The notes under the pieces were generated by a model. It was given only the letters and a program-made list of their open reading frames with translations, was not told the origin of the DNA and did not search any database. From assembly GCA_030549175.1 (NCBI GenBank), contig JAUKUA010000003.1, positions 1,736,001 through 1,800,000 of the forward strand: a stretch of DNA of 64,000 nt, in the 5' to 3' direction. The DNA comes from Lasiosphaeris hirsuta (Eukaryota > Ascomycota > Sordariomycetes > Sordariales > Lasiosphaeriaceae). Each line of letters begins with the position of its first letter. The first letter of the stretch is position 1. This document shows positions 12,141 to 23,903 of this stretch, piece by piece. Position numbers and translations under genes: made by a program.

Positions 12141-14768
12141 GATTGCGGTTGGTATCCGGTCGACTGGGGAATTGGTGGTCGAATTGGTTCGCGGGCGGTG
12201 TTTCGTCGGTCCTGGAAGCTGTTACGTGGAGCTGTCGTGGCGGAACAAGCCGAGATGGGAAGTGGCCAGCGCGGCATGGAGGGGCCTTGGAGTGAGCCAA
12301 GGTGAGTCAAGGTGAGAGAGGTAAGCAAGGTGAGCAGGCAAGCAAGGGTGGGCGACGTGTGGACCTTCCCCGGGAATTCAGGGTTAGGGTTAATCGGAGC
12401 CAACAAGGCCCATGCTTGGGGCAATTCGGCGCTGTTGGGACGCTGTGTCCGAGCTTTGGGCTCTTAAAGAAACTGACGATCTTACCATGACGCGCCCACG
12501 GAAATCAAACACCGGTATCGATATCGTGTCAAAGGAGCGATCTCGCAGACCGTGTGGCATTGCTTCAGGATGAGCGACAACAGAAACAAACACACAGATC
12601 TCCATCCATAGAGCACGTCAACTCGGACAGACCAGCAAATCGTCAATTACGGGAGCATGATTATGGGCGGCGGTGCTCGCTGATCAAGGTGAGAGTTGGA
12701 GGTTTGTCATTCAATGTCCTGATCCGTTCAGCCATTCCGGGATTACCTCAGCGCTGGAAGTCCGATCCCTAGAGAAAGGAAGAAGTCAGATACGCGAAGA
12801 ACCTGCTGCGAGCGGCTTGTCCCACCTCAGCGCCTCGTCGTCGGCCGCGAGCTCGCTCTATAAGTCCTGGCGCCTGGCCAGACGAAGGCTCAGTAAAGGG
12901 TTCACGTTCGAGCGAGGGCCTGGGGAGAGTTATAGCCTCCGTCATCGTCTTACTACGCAGTAGTCGGGCGCGGTTGCCTGTTGGGGATGTTGGGCTGTGG
13001 CGCTCTCAGATGAAGGGGCAGAGATATGGCGCAGCAGGAGAAGCGCATCATCCTCACCCCATGCAACCCTGAAGCTCCCCTCAGCATCCCGCTAGAGCCC
13101 TCCCCCTCCTCCCTACCAGATTTCAGTGTTGTTTCCAACACATCATCAGCCTCGTTTCTACCCTAACCCGGTCACTGAGTGCTGGAATTTCAGGCTTCTG
13201 AAACGTTTGCACCACAACCCAGCAGCAAGCACCCGTCTTCCCCGCAGCGCATGAACTGCACCGAGAAGGAGACCTGGGCCACGATGGTGCGTCCCTGGCA
13301 GGCCGGGTCACCTCGGGGCCACCACGAGGTCGCCAGGTTCCAATTTCCCCGAGCTTGGACACGGCATGAATGATTGAAGCTAGGAAGAGCCTCTCAAATC
13401 CAGGATCCCGGACCTGGACACATTGGAAATCGTTCCTTGCACACCTTGCGCAACTGCTCAAGAGGCAGCTCACAGCAAGCAAACGAAGCGAGCGTTTCAA
13501 GCCCGTGTCAAGAGAACAAGCAAACCAGGCCCAATCCCACCTTCCATGGCTCCATGGTTCACACATCGATAAGATCGAGTGGATGCGCCAGCGATGCTGG
13601 ATTCCGGACAACTCACCGACTAGTTTAGCTGCTTTCGCAATCCATATTCTTGTTCACCTTCGCGGTCTGCAGTCAAGATGCTAAAGATACCACCCGCCGT
13701 CGCGTGCATCCTGCGTAGCCATCATGTCGTCCTCATTTGGATATGTCGAGCCGGCGGTTGGAACTCGTCTTCCCGATGCGGGCTGCTGCAAAGCGGGACT
13801 ATTTTGAGTGTGAAACCCCTGCTGCCAGCACATGGTGGGCTCTCTTCTCCCGATCGCATGCAGCCCCCATCTCACAGCGTGCTCTACCGAAGCGGCCTAC
13901 CGACCATCGGCACTCGCCTATGACCTACGAGCCAAGACGTCCTTAATAGTTAATCGACGGTAGACTGGTCCGGTCGGTTGCAATTGTCGCCAGGCTGAAA
14001 AAAAGGGCCGTCTCCTTTTGGGCGCCACAAGTGTGATCAGGTGAAGGTGTACGACGTTGAATGAGAAAGGCAGAGAGGCTGACGGTTTTCCAGGCTTGAA
14101 AAAGCACTCCGTCTTCATCAAACATCACCCTAGGTGTCTGGCACTCCCACAGCCGGCATTGCGAAACACGCCGTGATTGGTTGTTACAGTCCTAGGAATC
14201 GTGCTTGCATAGAGTCGTCTTATTATAGCACCCTGGTCAGCCTTGACGCATCCCATCATTGGCACGGCGGCTCAGCATCCAGTCCCCGACCAGGGGTTAA
14301 AGGTGCCGCCCTTTTGCTCCGAGCCGTCAACTTCTCTCTTTCCAGGAGTGACGGTGGAAGGTCATGGCGGGGCAATCCCCCCATCACACCCCTTGCGAAT
14401 GGGCAGCCAGCACAGCGGGGGGCACCGCCGGCTTACAGTTGGATCGTCTATCGTAGTACAGGAACCCGACGAGCAATCCTCGGCGGAAGGCTGGGCGGTC
14501 TTCCTGCCCAGCACTCCGGGCTGAGCCCAATACATAACGATGCCTCCTCCCAACCCCTGCCACAGTCCTCGTACCAGCCACTGGTTATCCTGTCCTCCTC
14601 CTACTAGTCGTGTCAGTCAGGCAGGAAACTTATCATCGAGGATCCCCCTGATATCTATAACCGGGATATGTTGTGCATCCCAACTTAAGAATTCGTTGAC
14701 CAAAGTGGCACCACTCTCCTTATGTCTCTTGTGCTCTCCTATTTGCCTAAGCTATCTCATCTTGCGGG
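12141..14768. other. Divergent intergenic region between coatomer epsilon and the DUF6536 gene
   Basis: This 2.6 kb is upstream of both flanking genes. It contains a tandem telomere-like AGGGTTAGGGTTA at 12379-12391, about 240 bp upstream of the sec28 start. No gene is supported: the frames of 100-160 codons between 13100 and 14600 show no conserved-looking segments. Confidence 0.5.
12379..12391. promoter_or_regulatory. Telomere-like (TTAGGG)n motif in the sec28 upstream region
   Basis: Two consecutive GGGTTA units sit about 240 bp upstream of the sec28 start codon. Such telo-box elements are known in some fungal promoters as sites for Myb-type factors (for example Tbf1). With only two units, the role here is a guess. 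Confidence 0.25.
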
Positions 14769-17314
14769 ATGGAGATAGTGATACCTCCACGGGACCATGG
14801 GCCGTCTACTTTCCGATATACCTGGGACGAGAATGGCGAAGTGCAGCAGGTGACTAGGTCGGTTTCCCTCAACACACGGATGCGATCAACGTGCTGACAT
14901 CAACAGAGTACGAGACGAGTCCTCGACACCACCCAAACGTCCCGTAAGAGGGAGACAGACGGTCCAGTGGCCATTCCAAAGCATCGCTACCGAAACGGAA
15001 ATATCAAGCCCAACAGCCGCGCCGCCTTTTGCCCGGCGAGCGACGTGGCAGCAGCCGAAGCGTAGAGACGCCGATGGAGACTCGATCGATCAGGACCTCA
15101 TTCCAGACTATGTCATCAACTACATTCGAGGCGAGACGCCGGAGACTGTTGCGCGAAGAAAGCGCAATAATGGGAAACTAGGGGAGCGCAATGTCGATAT
15201 TGCGCACCAGCACCGGCCTCACGAGTCCAGAGCGGCCGACTTTGAAGGTTTTCCGTTCAGCAATGAAACAAACAGCCGCCTCGGATCATCGGATGACGGG
15301 CTTGGGGACGAGGAGTGCCGGCATATCCTATCTGGATCTCGTGAGAAGCAGGAAAAGGGGTGGAGGAAGTTGTTGGTGGGGTGGCGAGCGGGCGTTACGC
15401 TGAACGTGTTGCTCTCGTTTGTGATATTGGTGATTGGGTTCACCTGCTTGATTCTGGCCATCTCGAAGGCTTCTCTGTCAGCTGGGAAGTCGGTATTCTT
15501 CGCGGGCTCCTGCACAACAGCGTCGAACATCAACTGGGGACTTCACGCAGTCATCAACGTTTTCGCTGTGATTCTTCTCGGGGGCGCGAACTATGTTTTC
15601 CAGGTGCTCAGCAGCCCTACCAGAACAGAGGTTGCGGTGGCCCATTTTCGGAAGAAGTGGCTTGACATCGGGATTCCGTCGTTTCGAAACCTTGCACACA
15701 TCGAGAATAGCCGGACCTTCCTAGCCGTCGCTATTCTTACAGCGGCGGCTCTTACTCAAGTAATGTGAGTCAACCGGTTCTCCTAGCTGGTATCACGAGC
15801 TGACCAGTCATAGTTACAACGCCGTAATCTTTACTTCGCAAAATGCCGTGGATTACAAGGTCGTCTTGGTCACCGAGTCGTTTCTCAACGGTGCCCCCTT
15901 CAGTAACGACACTTCAAGCAACAGCGGCATGCTGAGTCGCCTCGATATCCTATCGCTCCAACAACAAGCCAGCCGCGGCGAACTGGTTAACCTTACCACA
16001 ACCGAATGCTTCCAGGAATTTGGGGGCGCTTTCTCCACCGACTTCAATGCCGCACTCCTGATCACTAATCTCAACTCTCAAACGAGCTCCCTAGTACAAA
16101 CTTCGGGGGCCAGCGCTTCGATATCCCGGATTGGCACCAGCAGCAGTATTGCCAATCTCACCCTCGATCGGTCTTCGATCAAGTACTGCCTTGCCCAGCG
16201 AGCAAATGAGCAGACGTGCGAAGTCGCCCTCAACGGGTCGCTCTTAGGCGTTGTGGCACTGCTCAATTTGATAACCGTGGCTACCGTCGCTGCAGTCTTA
16301 TTCAAAACCTCATTTCAGCCTCTTGCCAGCCTCGGCGATGCAATTACGTCTTTTATCAAAGATCCCGACACCACAACGCGTGGCTGCTGTCTCCTGACAA
16401 AGACGGATGTTTGGCAAGGGCGCTGGGGTCTTGACGACGCAAAATACTGGATTCCAAGAGACCACTACTGGTTTCAAACTCCCTCCCTACCACGCTGGCT
16501 TATTGCCATGTTTTTGTGGTTCTCCTGTGCTGGTCTCGCTGCGGCAGCCCTCACACTTAGCTTGCTCGCAGACCCCGGCACACGACTCTCCCCCTTCGGC
16601 AGCGCTTCGTCATACACTGTTATCCGCCTGCCCGCGCCAGTGCCCGACGCGGCCGCAGCCCTGATCGCCTGCTTTCCCCAACTCCTCCTGGCGGGACTCT
16701 ACTTGGCCACCAACAGTATCATGACAGCATACTTTTTGTCACACGAGAGCTCGCTCTTCGCAATCGGCGCAGCCCGACCACTTCGCGTATCGGCCGACGC
16801 CGAAGGGGCCCAAACTACATCGCTGTATCTGACGCTACCTCGCCCGGCCTCATGGTTTCTAATCACGATCTTCGTCAGCATGGGCCTCGTCCTCTCGCAA
16901 AGCTTCTTCGCTGTCGCCATCCAGCTACGCGACGTCCCCGTGTCGACGACTTCGACAGCCACGGTCGGCTCCGGGACGGCCACCATTACCCTCGGGCTGA
17001 GCGGGGTCGGGCTGCTCGCCTTCCTCGCCATTCTTGTGCTCCTTGCAACAGTCGTCATCGCACTCGGCTGTCGCCGCGCTCCGCCCGCCGGTGGCGTCAA
17101 CGGCCAGGCCGTGGGTAATCCGATGGCGCTGCCGGCCGGATCGTGTAGCGCTGTAATCAGTGCAAGATGCCACGCGCAGCCGGGGGAGAGGGAGCTGTGG
17201 ATGAAGCCCGTAAGCTGGGGGTCCGTCAGGGAGGGCGTTGGGATGCACGTGAGCCACGCGGCGTTTACCGCGGGGAGAAAGTCAAGTGTGGATGTCAGCC
17301 GGTGTTATGCTTGA
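14769..17314 (+). CDS. DUF6536 multi-pass membrane protein
   Basis: Exons 14769-14857, 14907-15764 and 15814-17314 give 815 residues. The hallmark is a block beginning GWRAGVTLN, followed by a hydrophobic segment, AGSCTTASNINWGLH and NYVFQVLSSPTRTEV, which matches the fungal DUF6536 domain (about residues 195-345). Several membrane segments follow, and the tail has GNPMALPAGSCSAVISARCH. An upstream conserved stretch (QDLIPDYVINYIRGETPETV) supports the N-terminal exon. Exon 1 ends in AG before GTCGGT at 14858; the nearer GTGACT at 14850 would put a stop in exon 2 if translation starts at 14769. The function is unknown; members are plasma- or endo-membrane proteins found only in fungi. Confidence 0.85.
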
Positions 17315-18081
17315 TTTGTTGTTTACTAAAATTATTTTTGTATATATTAAATTTGGGTTGGGGTGGCATTGGAGTTTTGGGGGCTATCTGAGTTGGCAGT
17401 ACCTGGGTTCGTAAGTTGGATTGACACTTTGGGATGGGGTTAGGGGTGCAAGGAAGGTCATGGCATTGGGGGGTTTGGAAAGACGTGCTTTGTTGATATC
17501 GATCTATCTTGGTATATACCCCCGGGAAGGCAGGGTGGAAAAGCTGGACTGAGGGAATTGGGTCCCCAAAAGAGAATTACAAAAATATCTACAAATATCC
17601 GAGCTTGGTTGTGTGTTGCCCCTGTGTCTAGTCAGCCAAACGCAAACCAGCTTATACCCTGTTCGAAACGAAGAGGCGGTCTCACTGAGCGAGACGAAAG
17701 GGGGCGATAGTACACGGTTCGGGCCGAAGATAAGACTTGGCCAGGATGGCGTAATCGCTCGACTGGTTGAATGCTCCACACTTCCCTTTTCAATGTAACA
17801 ATATACAAAATGTATTCCTTTGGGTTCTGTACAGCGCCTCGATTGCTACAGCTAGGAGCGAAATTGGCGTCCGCTCTGCACTCTTTGAAGAGTTTGGGCA
17901 CGGACCAGCCCACCACCCATTTTACTCTCCGTCACAGGTCCACGATCCTAGACCTTGCATCAACTTCCATATCACATCCGGCGCCTCCTTTGGAGTTTGC
18001 GGTTCCTTTCACCACTCGCTCTCCGCTGGCTTCGCAGTAGGACTAGCGACGGCGATTTTTTCGCATGCGCAACAGCCCACA
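17315..18081. other. Gene-free stretch
   Basis: About 770 bp lie between the DUF6536 gene and the broken PD-(D/E)XK-like gene. It contains a T/A-rich 3' region near 17320-17350 and open frames from 17767 that show no conserved segment. I see nothing else. Confidence 0.45.
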
Positions 18082-19074
18082 ATGGCATCGCCCGATCTAG
18101 TTACGTCGGTGTCAGCATCGACGCCGACATCCACATTCATACGAGTATCGCCAACATCGACGAACTCGACAGCGCCCTCGCTAGGCGCCGAGACAGAAAC
18201 CATCAGATTTGTTACCACCGAGGCCATCTGGAACGTTATCAACTCCACCAAGCAAGATATCTTGACGTTTCAATGTAAGTGACTACTACATTTAACCTCT
18301 ATATTACATACTAATATATATGTATATAGATGTTTCACCCCAAGACTTCAATCGACTTGACCAAGAGAGAGAGCTTCGCCGACGGAAAATTCGGTTCGGC
18401 GATATAATGCCAAGGAGCGATTTCTTATCGTCGTTATACCAGGAAAGCCTCACGAACGACTTCACATATACCTCTATAATGAAGCGAGGGACGAAATTGT
18501 CTCTATGGGTCTAAGGGATAGTTGGAACAGTGATGGTGCTACAACATCTCCCCAGTAACCAGGTCCCCAGCGACCAGGTGGTAACTGTGGGGAAGGAGAT
18601 TCGAGTGGTAGCCCGGACCTACAACCAAATGGAAGAAACTGGCCAACATTGGTCATAGAGGCTGGAGACTCATCGTCCTTTGAAAAGTTACGGGCGGATA
18701 TGAGATGGTGGTTTTCGGAATCTGACCACCAGGTTAAGATTGTTCTCTTGGCTAAGCTGGATCGACCTGGAAGGAAAATCATTTTGGAGAAGTGGGTAGA
18801 AACGACACCGCCTCCGATCACCAGAGCCGCCAACATCGCCAATATACTTCGGCCAGACTGCGTCCAAGAAATTACTATCGATTGGACCGAGAATACACCG
18901 GCCGAGATTCCAACATCGCATGTTGTCATTAGAGGTGACCTGCGACTCGAATTTCATCTCCTCTTCCTTCGGCCGCCCGAAACCCCAAGAGAACATGACA
19001 TTCTCATCACCGTTCCGAGGCTACAGGTATATGCATCTAAGGTTTGGAAAGTTGTAGTTCAGCCGCAGGCGTAA
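18082..19074 (+). pseudogene. Broken member of a fungal PD-(D/E)XK-like hypothetical family
   Basis: From the ATG at 18082 the product runs through an intron (donor after 18273, acceptor TATATAG before ATGTTTCACC near 18330). It then reads LRRRKIRFGDI before losing frame near 18430. One base lower, a frame gives VVIPGKPHERLHIYLY. A TAA at 18556-18558 interrupts it, and the same frame continues PGPQRPGGNCGEGDSSG, WPTLVIEAG, LRADMRWWFS and DHQVKIVLLAK to a stop at 19074. The E-x-G / DxRWW / VKIVLLAK pattern matches a lineage-specific fungal family whose core resembles PD-(D/E)XK nucleases (from memory, not searched). Two lesions, one missing base and one stop, suggest a pseudogene. Members are usually accessory genes. 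Confidence 0.65.
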
Positions 19075-19665
19075 TGAAAGAAGGGCGAGTAGGACGGACC
19101 TAGTCGACCGGGAAAGAAATGGCTATGGTATTGGCAGAGAAAAAGTCGGGGTAGCGACTTGGGTTACATCGAATGTGAACGGCTAGGTGTCCTTTTTTCT
19201 AACGTGAATTACGATAAAGAGGAAAAGGCAATACAATCACACAACTGCAACCCCCATCAAAAGTGCAACTGCAGTGCTTCTGACAGCGGTTGTGAATGAC
19301 ACTCTGCCTCCCAGTTCTTGGCTGCCCGCTGTCCCCAAATTCAGGCGCGACTCCTTCGGATTGGGAAAATCGGTATCCGCCTTCGGAAAAGGTACCTATC
19401 CTATGCCTCATAAGTACAACGTGCGAACAAAAACGAATTCGTACTGCTGTCAGCCACGTCTGTGCGTCTATCTTCCAAGAGAAGAGCGCAAGCTGCAGGA
19501 CGCCAGTTTCGCTCCTAGCTGTAGTCTAAGTCGGTTTCATAAGAGGAGTCAAGCGAGACAACAAAGAGTTTCCTTGTACTTGCCGAACGCTTTAGCTCAA
19601 CTTCTCCCACCTCAACTTCTCGCCGACTTTGAGGGTTTTACATTAACCAAATCGACTGAGTCACA
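19075..19665. other. Upstream region of the methionine sulfoxide reductase gene
   Basis: About 590 bp with no supported gene. The open frame running up to 19711 is probably 5' untranslated sequence of the following gene, because it lacks family-like content. Confidence 0.45.
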
Positions 19666-20539
19666 ATGGTATGTGGAAAGATTACGTATCTCCATGACCA
19701 AAAACCACTAGGCCCTAACACACGCGCAACTAGGTCCATGCCGACGCATCCACCTTCGCGGCGGGTGTCACAAAGGCAGAAGCCTACGAGCAAGTGCTGT
19801 TGCAGGCCGAGGGGCTGTTTTACGAGCAGCGGAACTGGGTAAGCACCTAGTTGTTTAGGGGGGTTCGTTATGACATGAAAACGGCCTTGGCGCAATAAGT
19901 GGCCTCAGAGAAAGGGGGCCACCGCCATTCTCCACCTCCTCCTTCTCACTTCCCCATCTCACAATCCTCTAGGTCTGGTATGTCCCCCCTCCCCCTCTCC
20001 CCTTCCTAAACCCCAACTCCCTTAAAAAAACTAACCCTGGCCCACCATAGCAATCTCTCCAACGTCGCTGCCCTCCTCTGGCACGCCTACAAGTCCCTCC
20101 CAGCCCCAAGTAACCAAGTAAACTGGGCAGGTTTGTCAACCCCCTCCTGCTTACCCCCTTTCTAGCTTAACAAGGCTGACCAAACTCAGGCTTCTATACC
20201 CTAGACCCCCTCTCCCCGCCCTCCCGCCCCCAACTCATCCTCGGCCCCTTCCAAGGCAAGGTCGCCTGCCAGACCATTGCCTTCGGCCGGGGCGTGTGCG
20301 GCTCGGCCGCCTCGACCCAAAAGACGCAGCTCGTGCCCGACGTCGATGCCTTCCCGGGTCACATTGCGTGTGACGGAGCGAGCCGGAGCGAGGTCGTCGT
20401 CCCCATTGTTATCGAGAACAAGGGCGTTGTGTCTATCATCGACGTTGATTGTGCCGTGCCTGGCGGGTTTGATGATGTAGACAGAGTGTGGCTGGAAAAG
20501 CTCGCTGAATTAGTAGGGAAGAGTTGCGATTGGCCTTGA
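19666..20539 (+). CDS. Free methionine-R-sulfoxide reductase (GAF domain)
   Basis: The enzyme reduces free L-methionine-R-sulfoxide, using thioredoxin, in the cytosol. The gene reads as five exons: 19666-19668 (only the ATG), 19734-19838, 19973-19977, 20051-20130 and 20190-20539. This gives 180 residues, the family length. The fourth exon begins CNLSNVAALLWHAY and the fifth FYTLDPLSPPSRPQL. The three conserved cysteines are visible at C91 (KVACQT), C101 (RGVCGS) and C125 (HIACDG), with spacings of 10 and 24 as in E. coli Cys84/94/118. The GAF core ends DVDCAVPGGFDDVDR. The third exon is only 5 nt (GTCTG), but it supplies the Val and part of the Cys of the conserved NWVCNLSN. Confidence 0.92.
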
Positions 20540-20876
20540 GTAGATACTTTGACTAGACAAATGCCAAGTTCTCACGCGGGGAGACTGCAATGCGGGAATC
20601 TCTGATCCCTTCTATTCTGCCCCTGTCTCACCCCCCAAGGGGTGAGATGAACTAACCCATACCTAATTACCGTCTCAAAACGTACATGAAAAGTCAATGT
20701 GGGGTTCCAAAGACGTCAGAAATAACTCTGCTGCTATAACCCCATATCCCCATGATTAGCTTTACTTACTACTTTTCCCGGGTGATATGAAAACACCTAT
20801 AAGCCATGCGTCGCACACAAATGAAACAATACAGACAAATAATCGCACCTACACTCGACCCCAGGACGATCTGCTC
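20540..20876. other. Short convergent intergenic region
   Basis: These 337 bp between two converging stop codons presumably hold both 3' untranslated regions and polyadenylation signals. Nothing else is seen. Confidence 0.5.
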
Positions 20877-22462
20877 TTAAAGCAAAAGACTTCCTGTCAA
20901 GGTCAGGACAAAGACCAGACCTGCAACGATGAGCGGAGCCTTGTCCGCGGGTCCAGTGAAGGTGGCGCCGCCAGCGTTCTTGCTGCTAGATGGAGTGCCC
21001 GTAACAGTTCCGGAACCAGGTGCCGCATCGCCAGTGCTAGTGCCGCCCGCGTTTTGTGATCCATCGCCTTTCAGGCCCGGGCCGCTCCCGGCGCCTTCCT
21101 TCATGTACTGCAATCTGGTTAGTACATTGCATTACATCATCAGTTAAAGTTGACTTACATTCTTCGCACTTTCCGGGATCGCGGGGAGCAGGGTCGAGTC
21201 GACGAGCCAGCTAGCGTCCTTGGTAGGACATGCCACAGAGTGTGTTGTCGAAGCGGCGCCGCCGTCGCCAGTGGGAGCTGGGTTCGCAGAAAGGACCTTA
21301 GCAAACTTGCTGAACTCGGGCAGTTCCTTCACAGTGGGCGAGTCGACGCTAGCGATTTCGGCAATGCCAAATTTGTTCTCCTCCAAGGCGTACTCATACA
21401 TGAGGCCGCCGGAGTACACACCCGTCATCTGCTTGCTCATGAGAGCCGCGATCTCACCAAAATCCCGGCCGTTTGATATGCAGCCGTACTCAGACAGGCT
21501 GAGCATGTCAGCAATGGTCCAAGCCGTGGCCAAGCGAAGGGACTTACAAGATCGGGAGCCCATAGTCAGTAAAGTTCTTAACTTTCTGGTCCCAGCCAGA
21601 CGTGACGAAGTCGGTGTTGCACCACGAGTAATCGTTCTGGAGTCTGTTAGCAACACGGTTGGAACAACAATACCGCGACGGGTTTGCTCACAAAGGCAAA
21701 AAAGTCGCTTCTCTCATCATCGGTGCCGCAGTTCATGTACTGAGCAAGCTGCATGCGGTTCTGGGACACGTCGGCAGCCGAGTACCCAACGGGGACCTTT
21801 CGGTAGCCGCGGTTGCCAATGTACTGGCGCATATCGCGAGTGGTGGCCTTGACATAGCGAGCCGACAGGGTACTGTTGACATTGTCGTTGATGACCTCGT
21901 TGCCCGAGAAGAAGGCGAGGGTGTTGTCATATTTGATAAACTCATCTATGGTAGCAAACACACTCTGCAGATAGACGGCGTTGTAGGATGGGCCGGGATC
22001 CAGCCGGTTGATCGAGTATAGCGGATTGTTGGCGTCGATAATAACGTAAATACCAGCATCAGCCAGGGCGTTCATGCACGTGTCGTGGTTGGCCGAGTTG
22101 TCAATGATGTAAACCCGGATGGTGTTGATACCCAGCTTCTTGAACTCGGCGATGTCTCGCTGGCAGACCGTGGTGTCGGCCAAGGGATCTGCCGCCAGCG
22201 ACGAGCCCCCTGGTTGATAGTCAACACCACGGACGTAGAACCGAGTGTTTCCTTGCCAAAAAGCTGTGCGGATTATATATTAGGAGGCCAAAACAGGTAA
22301 GTTCAGGTACGCACGACAGGACATACCATTACCCGAAGCTGTGACGATGGGGAGCGAGGCCCGCTTGCTTGGCGGTTCTGGGTCGGTGGGTGTAGGCGTC
22401 GCCGCCGCGAGACCCGTGAAGGCCGCCAAGGCCGATGCCAAGAAAAAGGATCGGGATCGCAT
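20877..22462 (-). CDS. GPI-anchored 1,3-beta-glucanosyltransferase (GH72, Gel/Gas type)
   Basis: GH72 enzymes cut and rejoin beta-1,3-glucan chains at the cell wall. Exons 22462-22327, 22263-21692, 21636-21548, 21498-21159 and 21107-20877 encode 455 residues. A signal peptide (MRSRSFFLASALAAFTGLAA) leads into AFWQGNTRFYVRGVDYQPGG. The acid/base Glu is E168 (FSGNEVIND) and the nucleophile E269 (LSEYGC). The C-terminus has a Ser/Gly/Thr-rich linker and a hydrophobic GPI-signal tail (PLIVAGLVFVLTLTGSLLL). No Cys-rich X8/CBM43 module follows the catalytic domain, which places it with the shorter Gel1-like group. All introns keep frame. Confidence 0.94.
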
Positions 22463-23903
22463 CTTGGCAAGACAGGCAACGATGCGGGAGCGGGTCGAAA
22501 GAGATGCAGTAATGCGGGGGACAAATCGCCAAGAATTCAAGGTTGCCAAGACAAAGCTCTGATAAAGATGTATTCGAGGCAAGCAATCGTGGAGTCCAAA
22601 ATGAAGGCCAAAATGGGGATGGGAGTGATATCGTGAAATGGAGCGAGTGATTTGTAGCAAAGGAGAATGAATTACAAAAGAAGCACGAAGGGAGGCCAAC
22701 AGGAGCGAGTGAGTTGGCCGAGCAAAGCGAGGAAGAAGACAGCTCGGGTGGCAGTTGACGGGACCAGGAAAGAGTGAGTGTTTGACAGATGGCTGGAAAG
22801 AGCAGTCGCAAATATGAAGGAGGCGGCCGCGGCCCAATGACGGAATGATGAGAAAGGGGCATGGGCACCCATTTCCCGTGAGGGGAGGGAGGGCTCTTTG
22901 CGCCTGGTGATGGACCACCCCCCTGGCTCTTGCATCTTGAAATCCAAAGACGGCAGTGGTCGACAACATGGCATCGAATCCACATGGTAGCAGGCACCTC
23001 GCAATAACACGAGACCTAGCACACCTAAGGCTTGGGTAGCGCTCACGTGGCGCTTCGCTTTGCGACCAACGGCCAAACGGTGCCTGGGGAGAGACGACTT
23101 GTCGGCTAGCCTACTGGCTGGGGACATGACACAGGGAGAACAGAGCAAATCATGTCTGGCACTGCCACGCTCGTGTTTCGCCCGCCGGTGGTGAAGTCCA
23201 GGACTGTTATAGACTGTCAACGGTAATACGTGCCTTATTTCCGCGTTGGAAATCACCGGGATTTCTCCACATTTCCATTGGGAATTTTCACAATGGCAGT
23301 TGTGACTTCGTATGGCCAGCAGGAGGCGGATGTTTTTACCTCAAGGTTTCAAAAAATATGCAGCAGGTTGTCGATCTGTCGCAATTATTGGTCATTCACC
23401 TGGCGATATTGTCCGAGGAAGCGTCCTGAGAGCGTGTCTGCTTCTACAACCGTCGACAGAGTCCAGCCAACGTGGAAAATTTCGTCATTTGTCAATGCTC
23501 AGGTAAATCATAGGTGTTCCCTAAGTCTCCAAGAGAAGAGAGATAGCAAGGCAGCTCATCGACATGATACAAGCCCTGTGTGGCCTATCGTATAACTGAT
23601 AGCTAATGGGATAGATTGATTAAGGTGCATTCCATACAGCCAGGTGTTTGCCCCCTTCGCCCCCTTCTCTGTATCCCTTCACACCTTATCGGCACCCCCA
23701 AACGATTAGCAAACACAGCGAATGCACCCCAATGCAATATCCATTCGGATAATTCCTCTCAAATGTCAACACCGTGACATGTCCTCTAACCATTCTCTAG
23801 CCTACCGGCCTTATCCCACACCCCTACCCAAATGCTCCTAACAACCCCCCAACCCCCACAGTCTCCCACCACTCGCGCCTCCAGCGGCAGCGGCAGCAGC
23901 ACA
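22463..23903. other. Upstream region of the GH72 gene
   Basis: This 1.4 kb contains purine-rich blocks (22600-22740) that probably belong to the GH72 leader, then mixed sequence up to the bzz1 stop. Overlapping frames of up to 229 codons run through the leader, but they start at non-ATG codons or lack conserved content. Confidence 0.45.
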
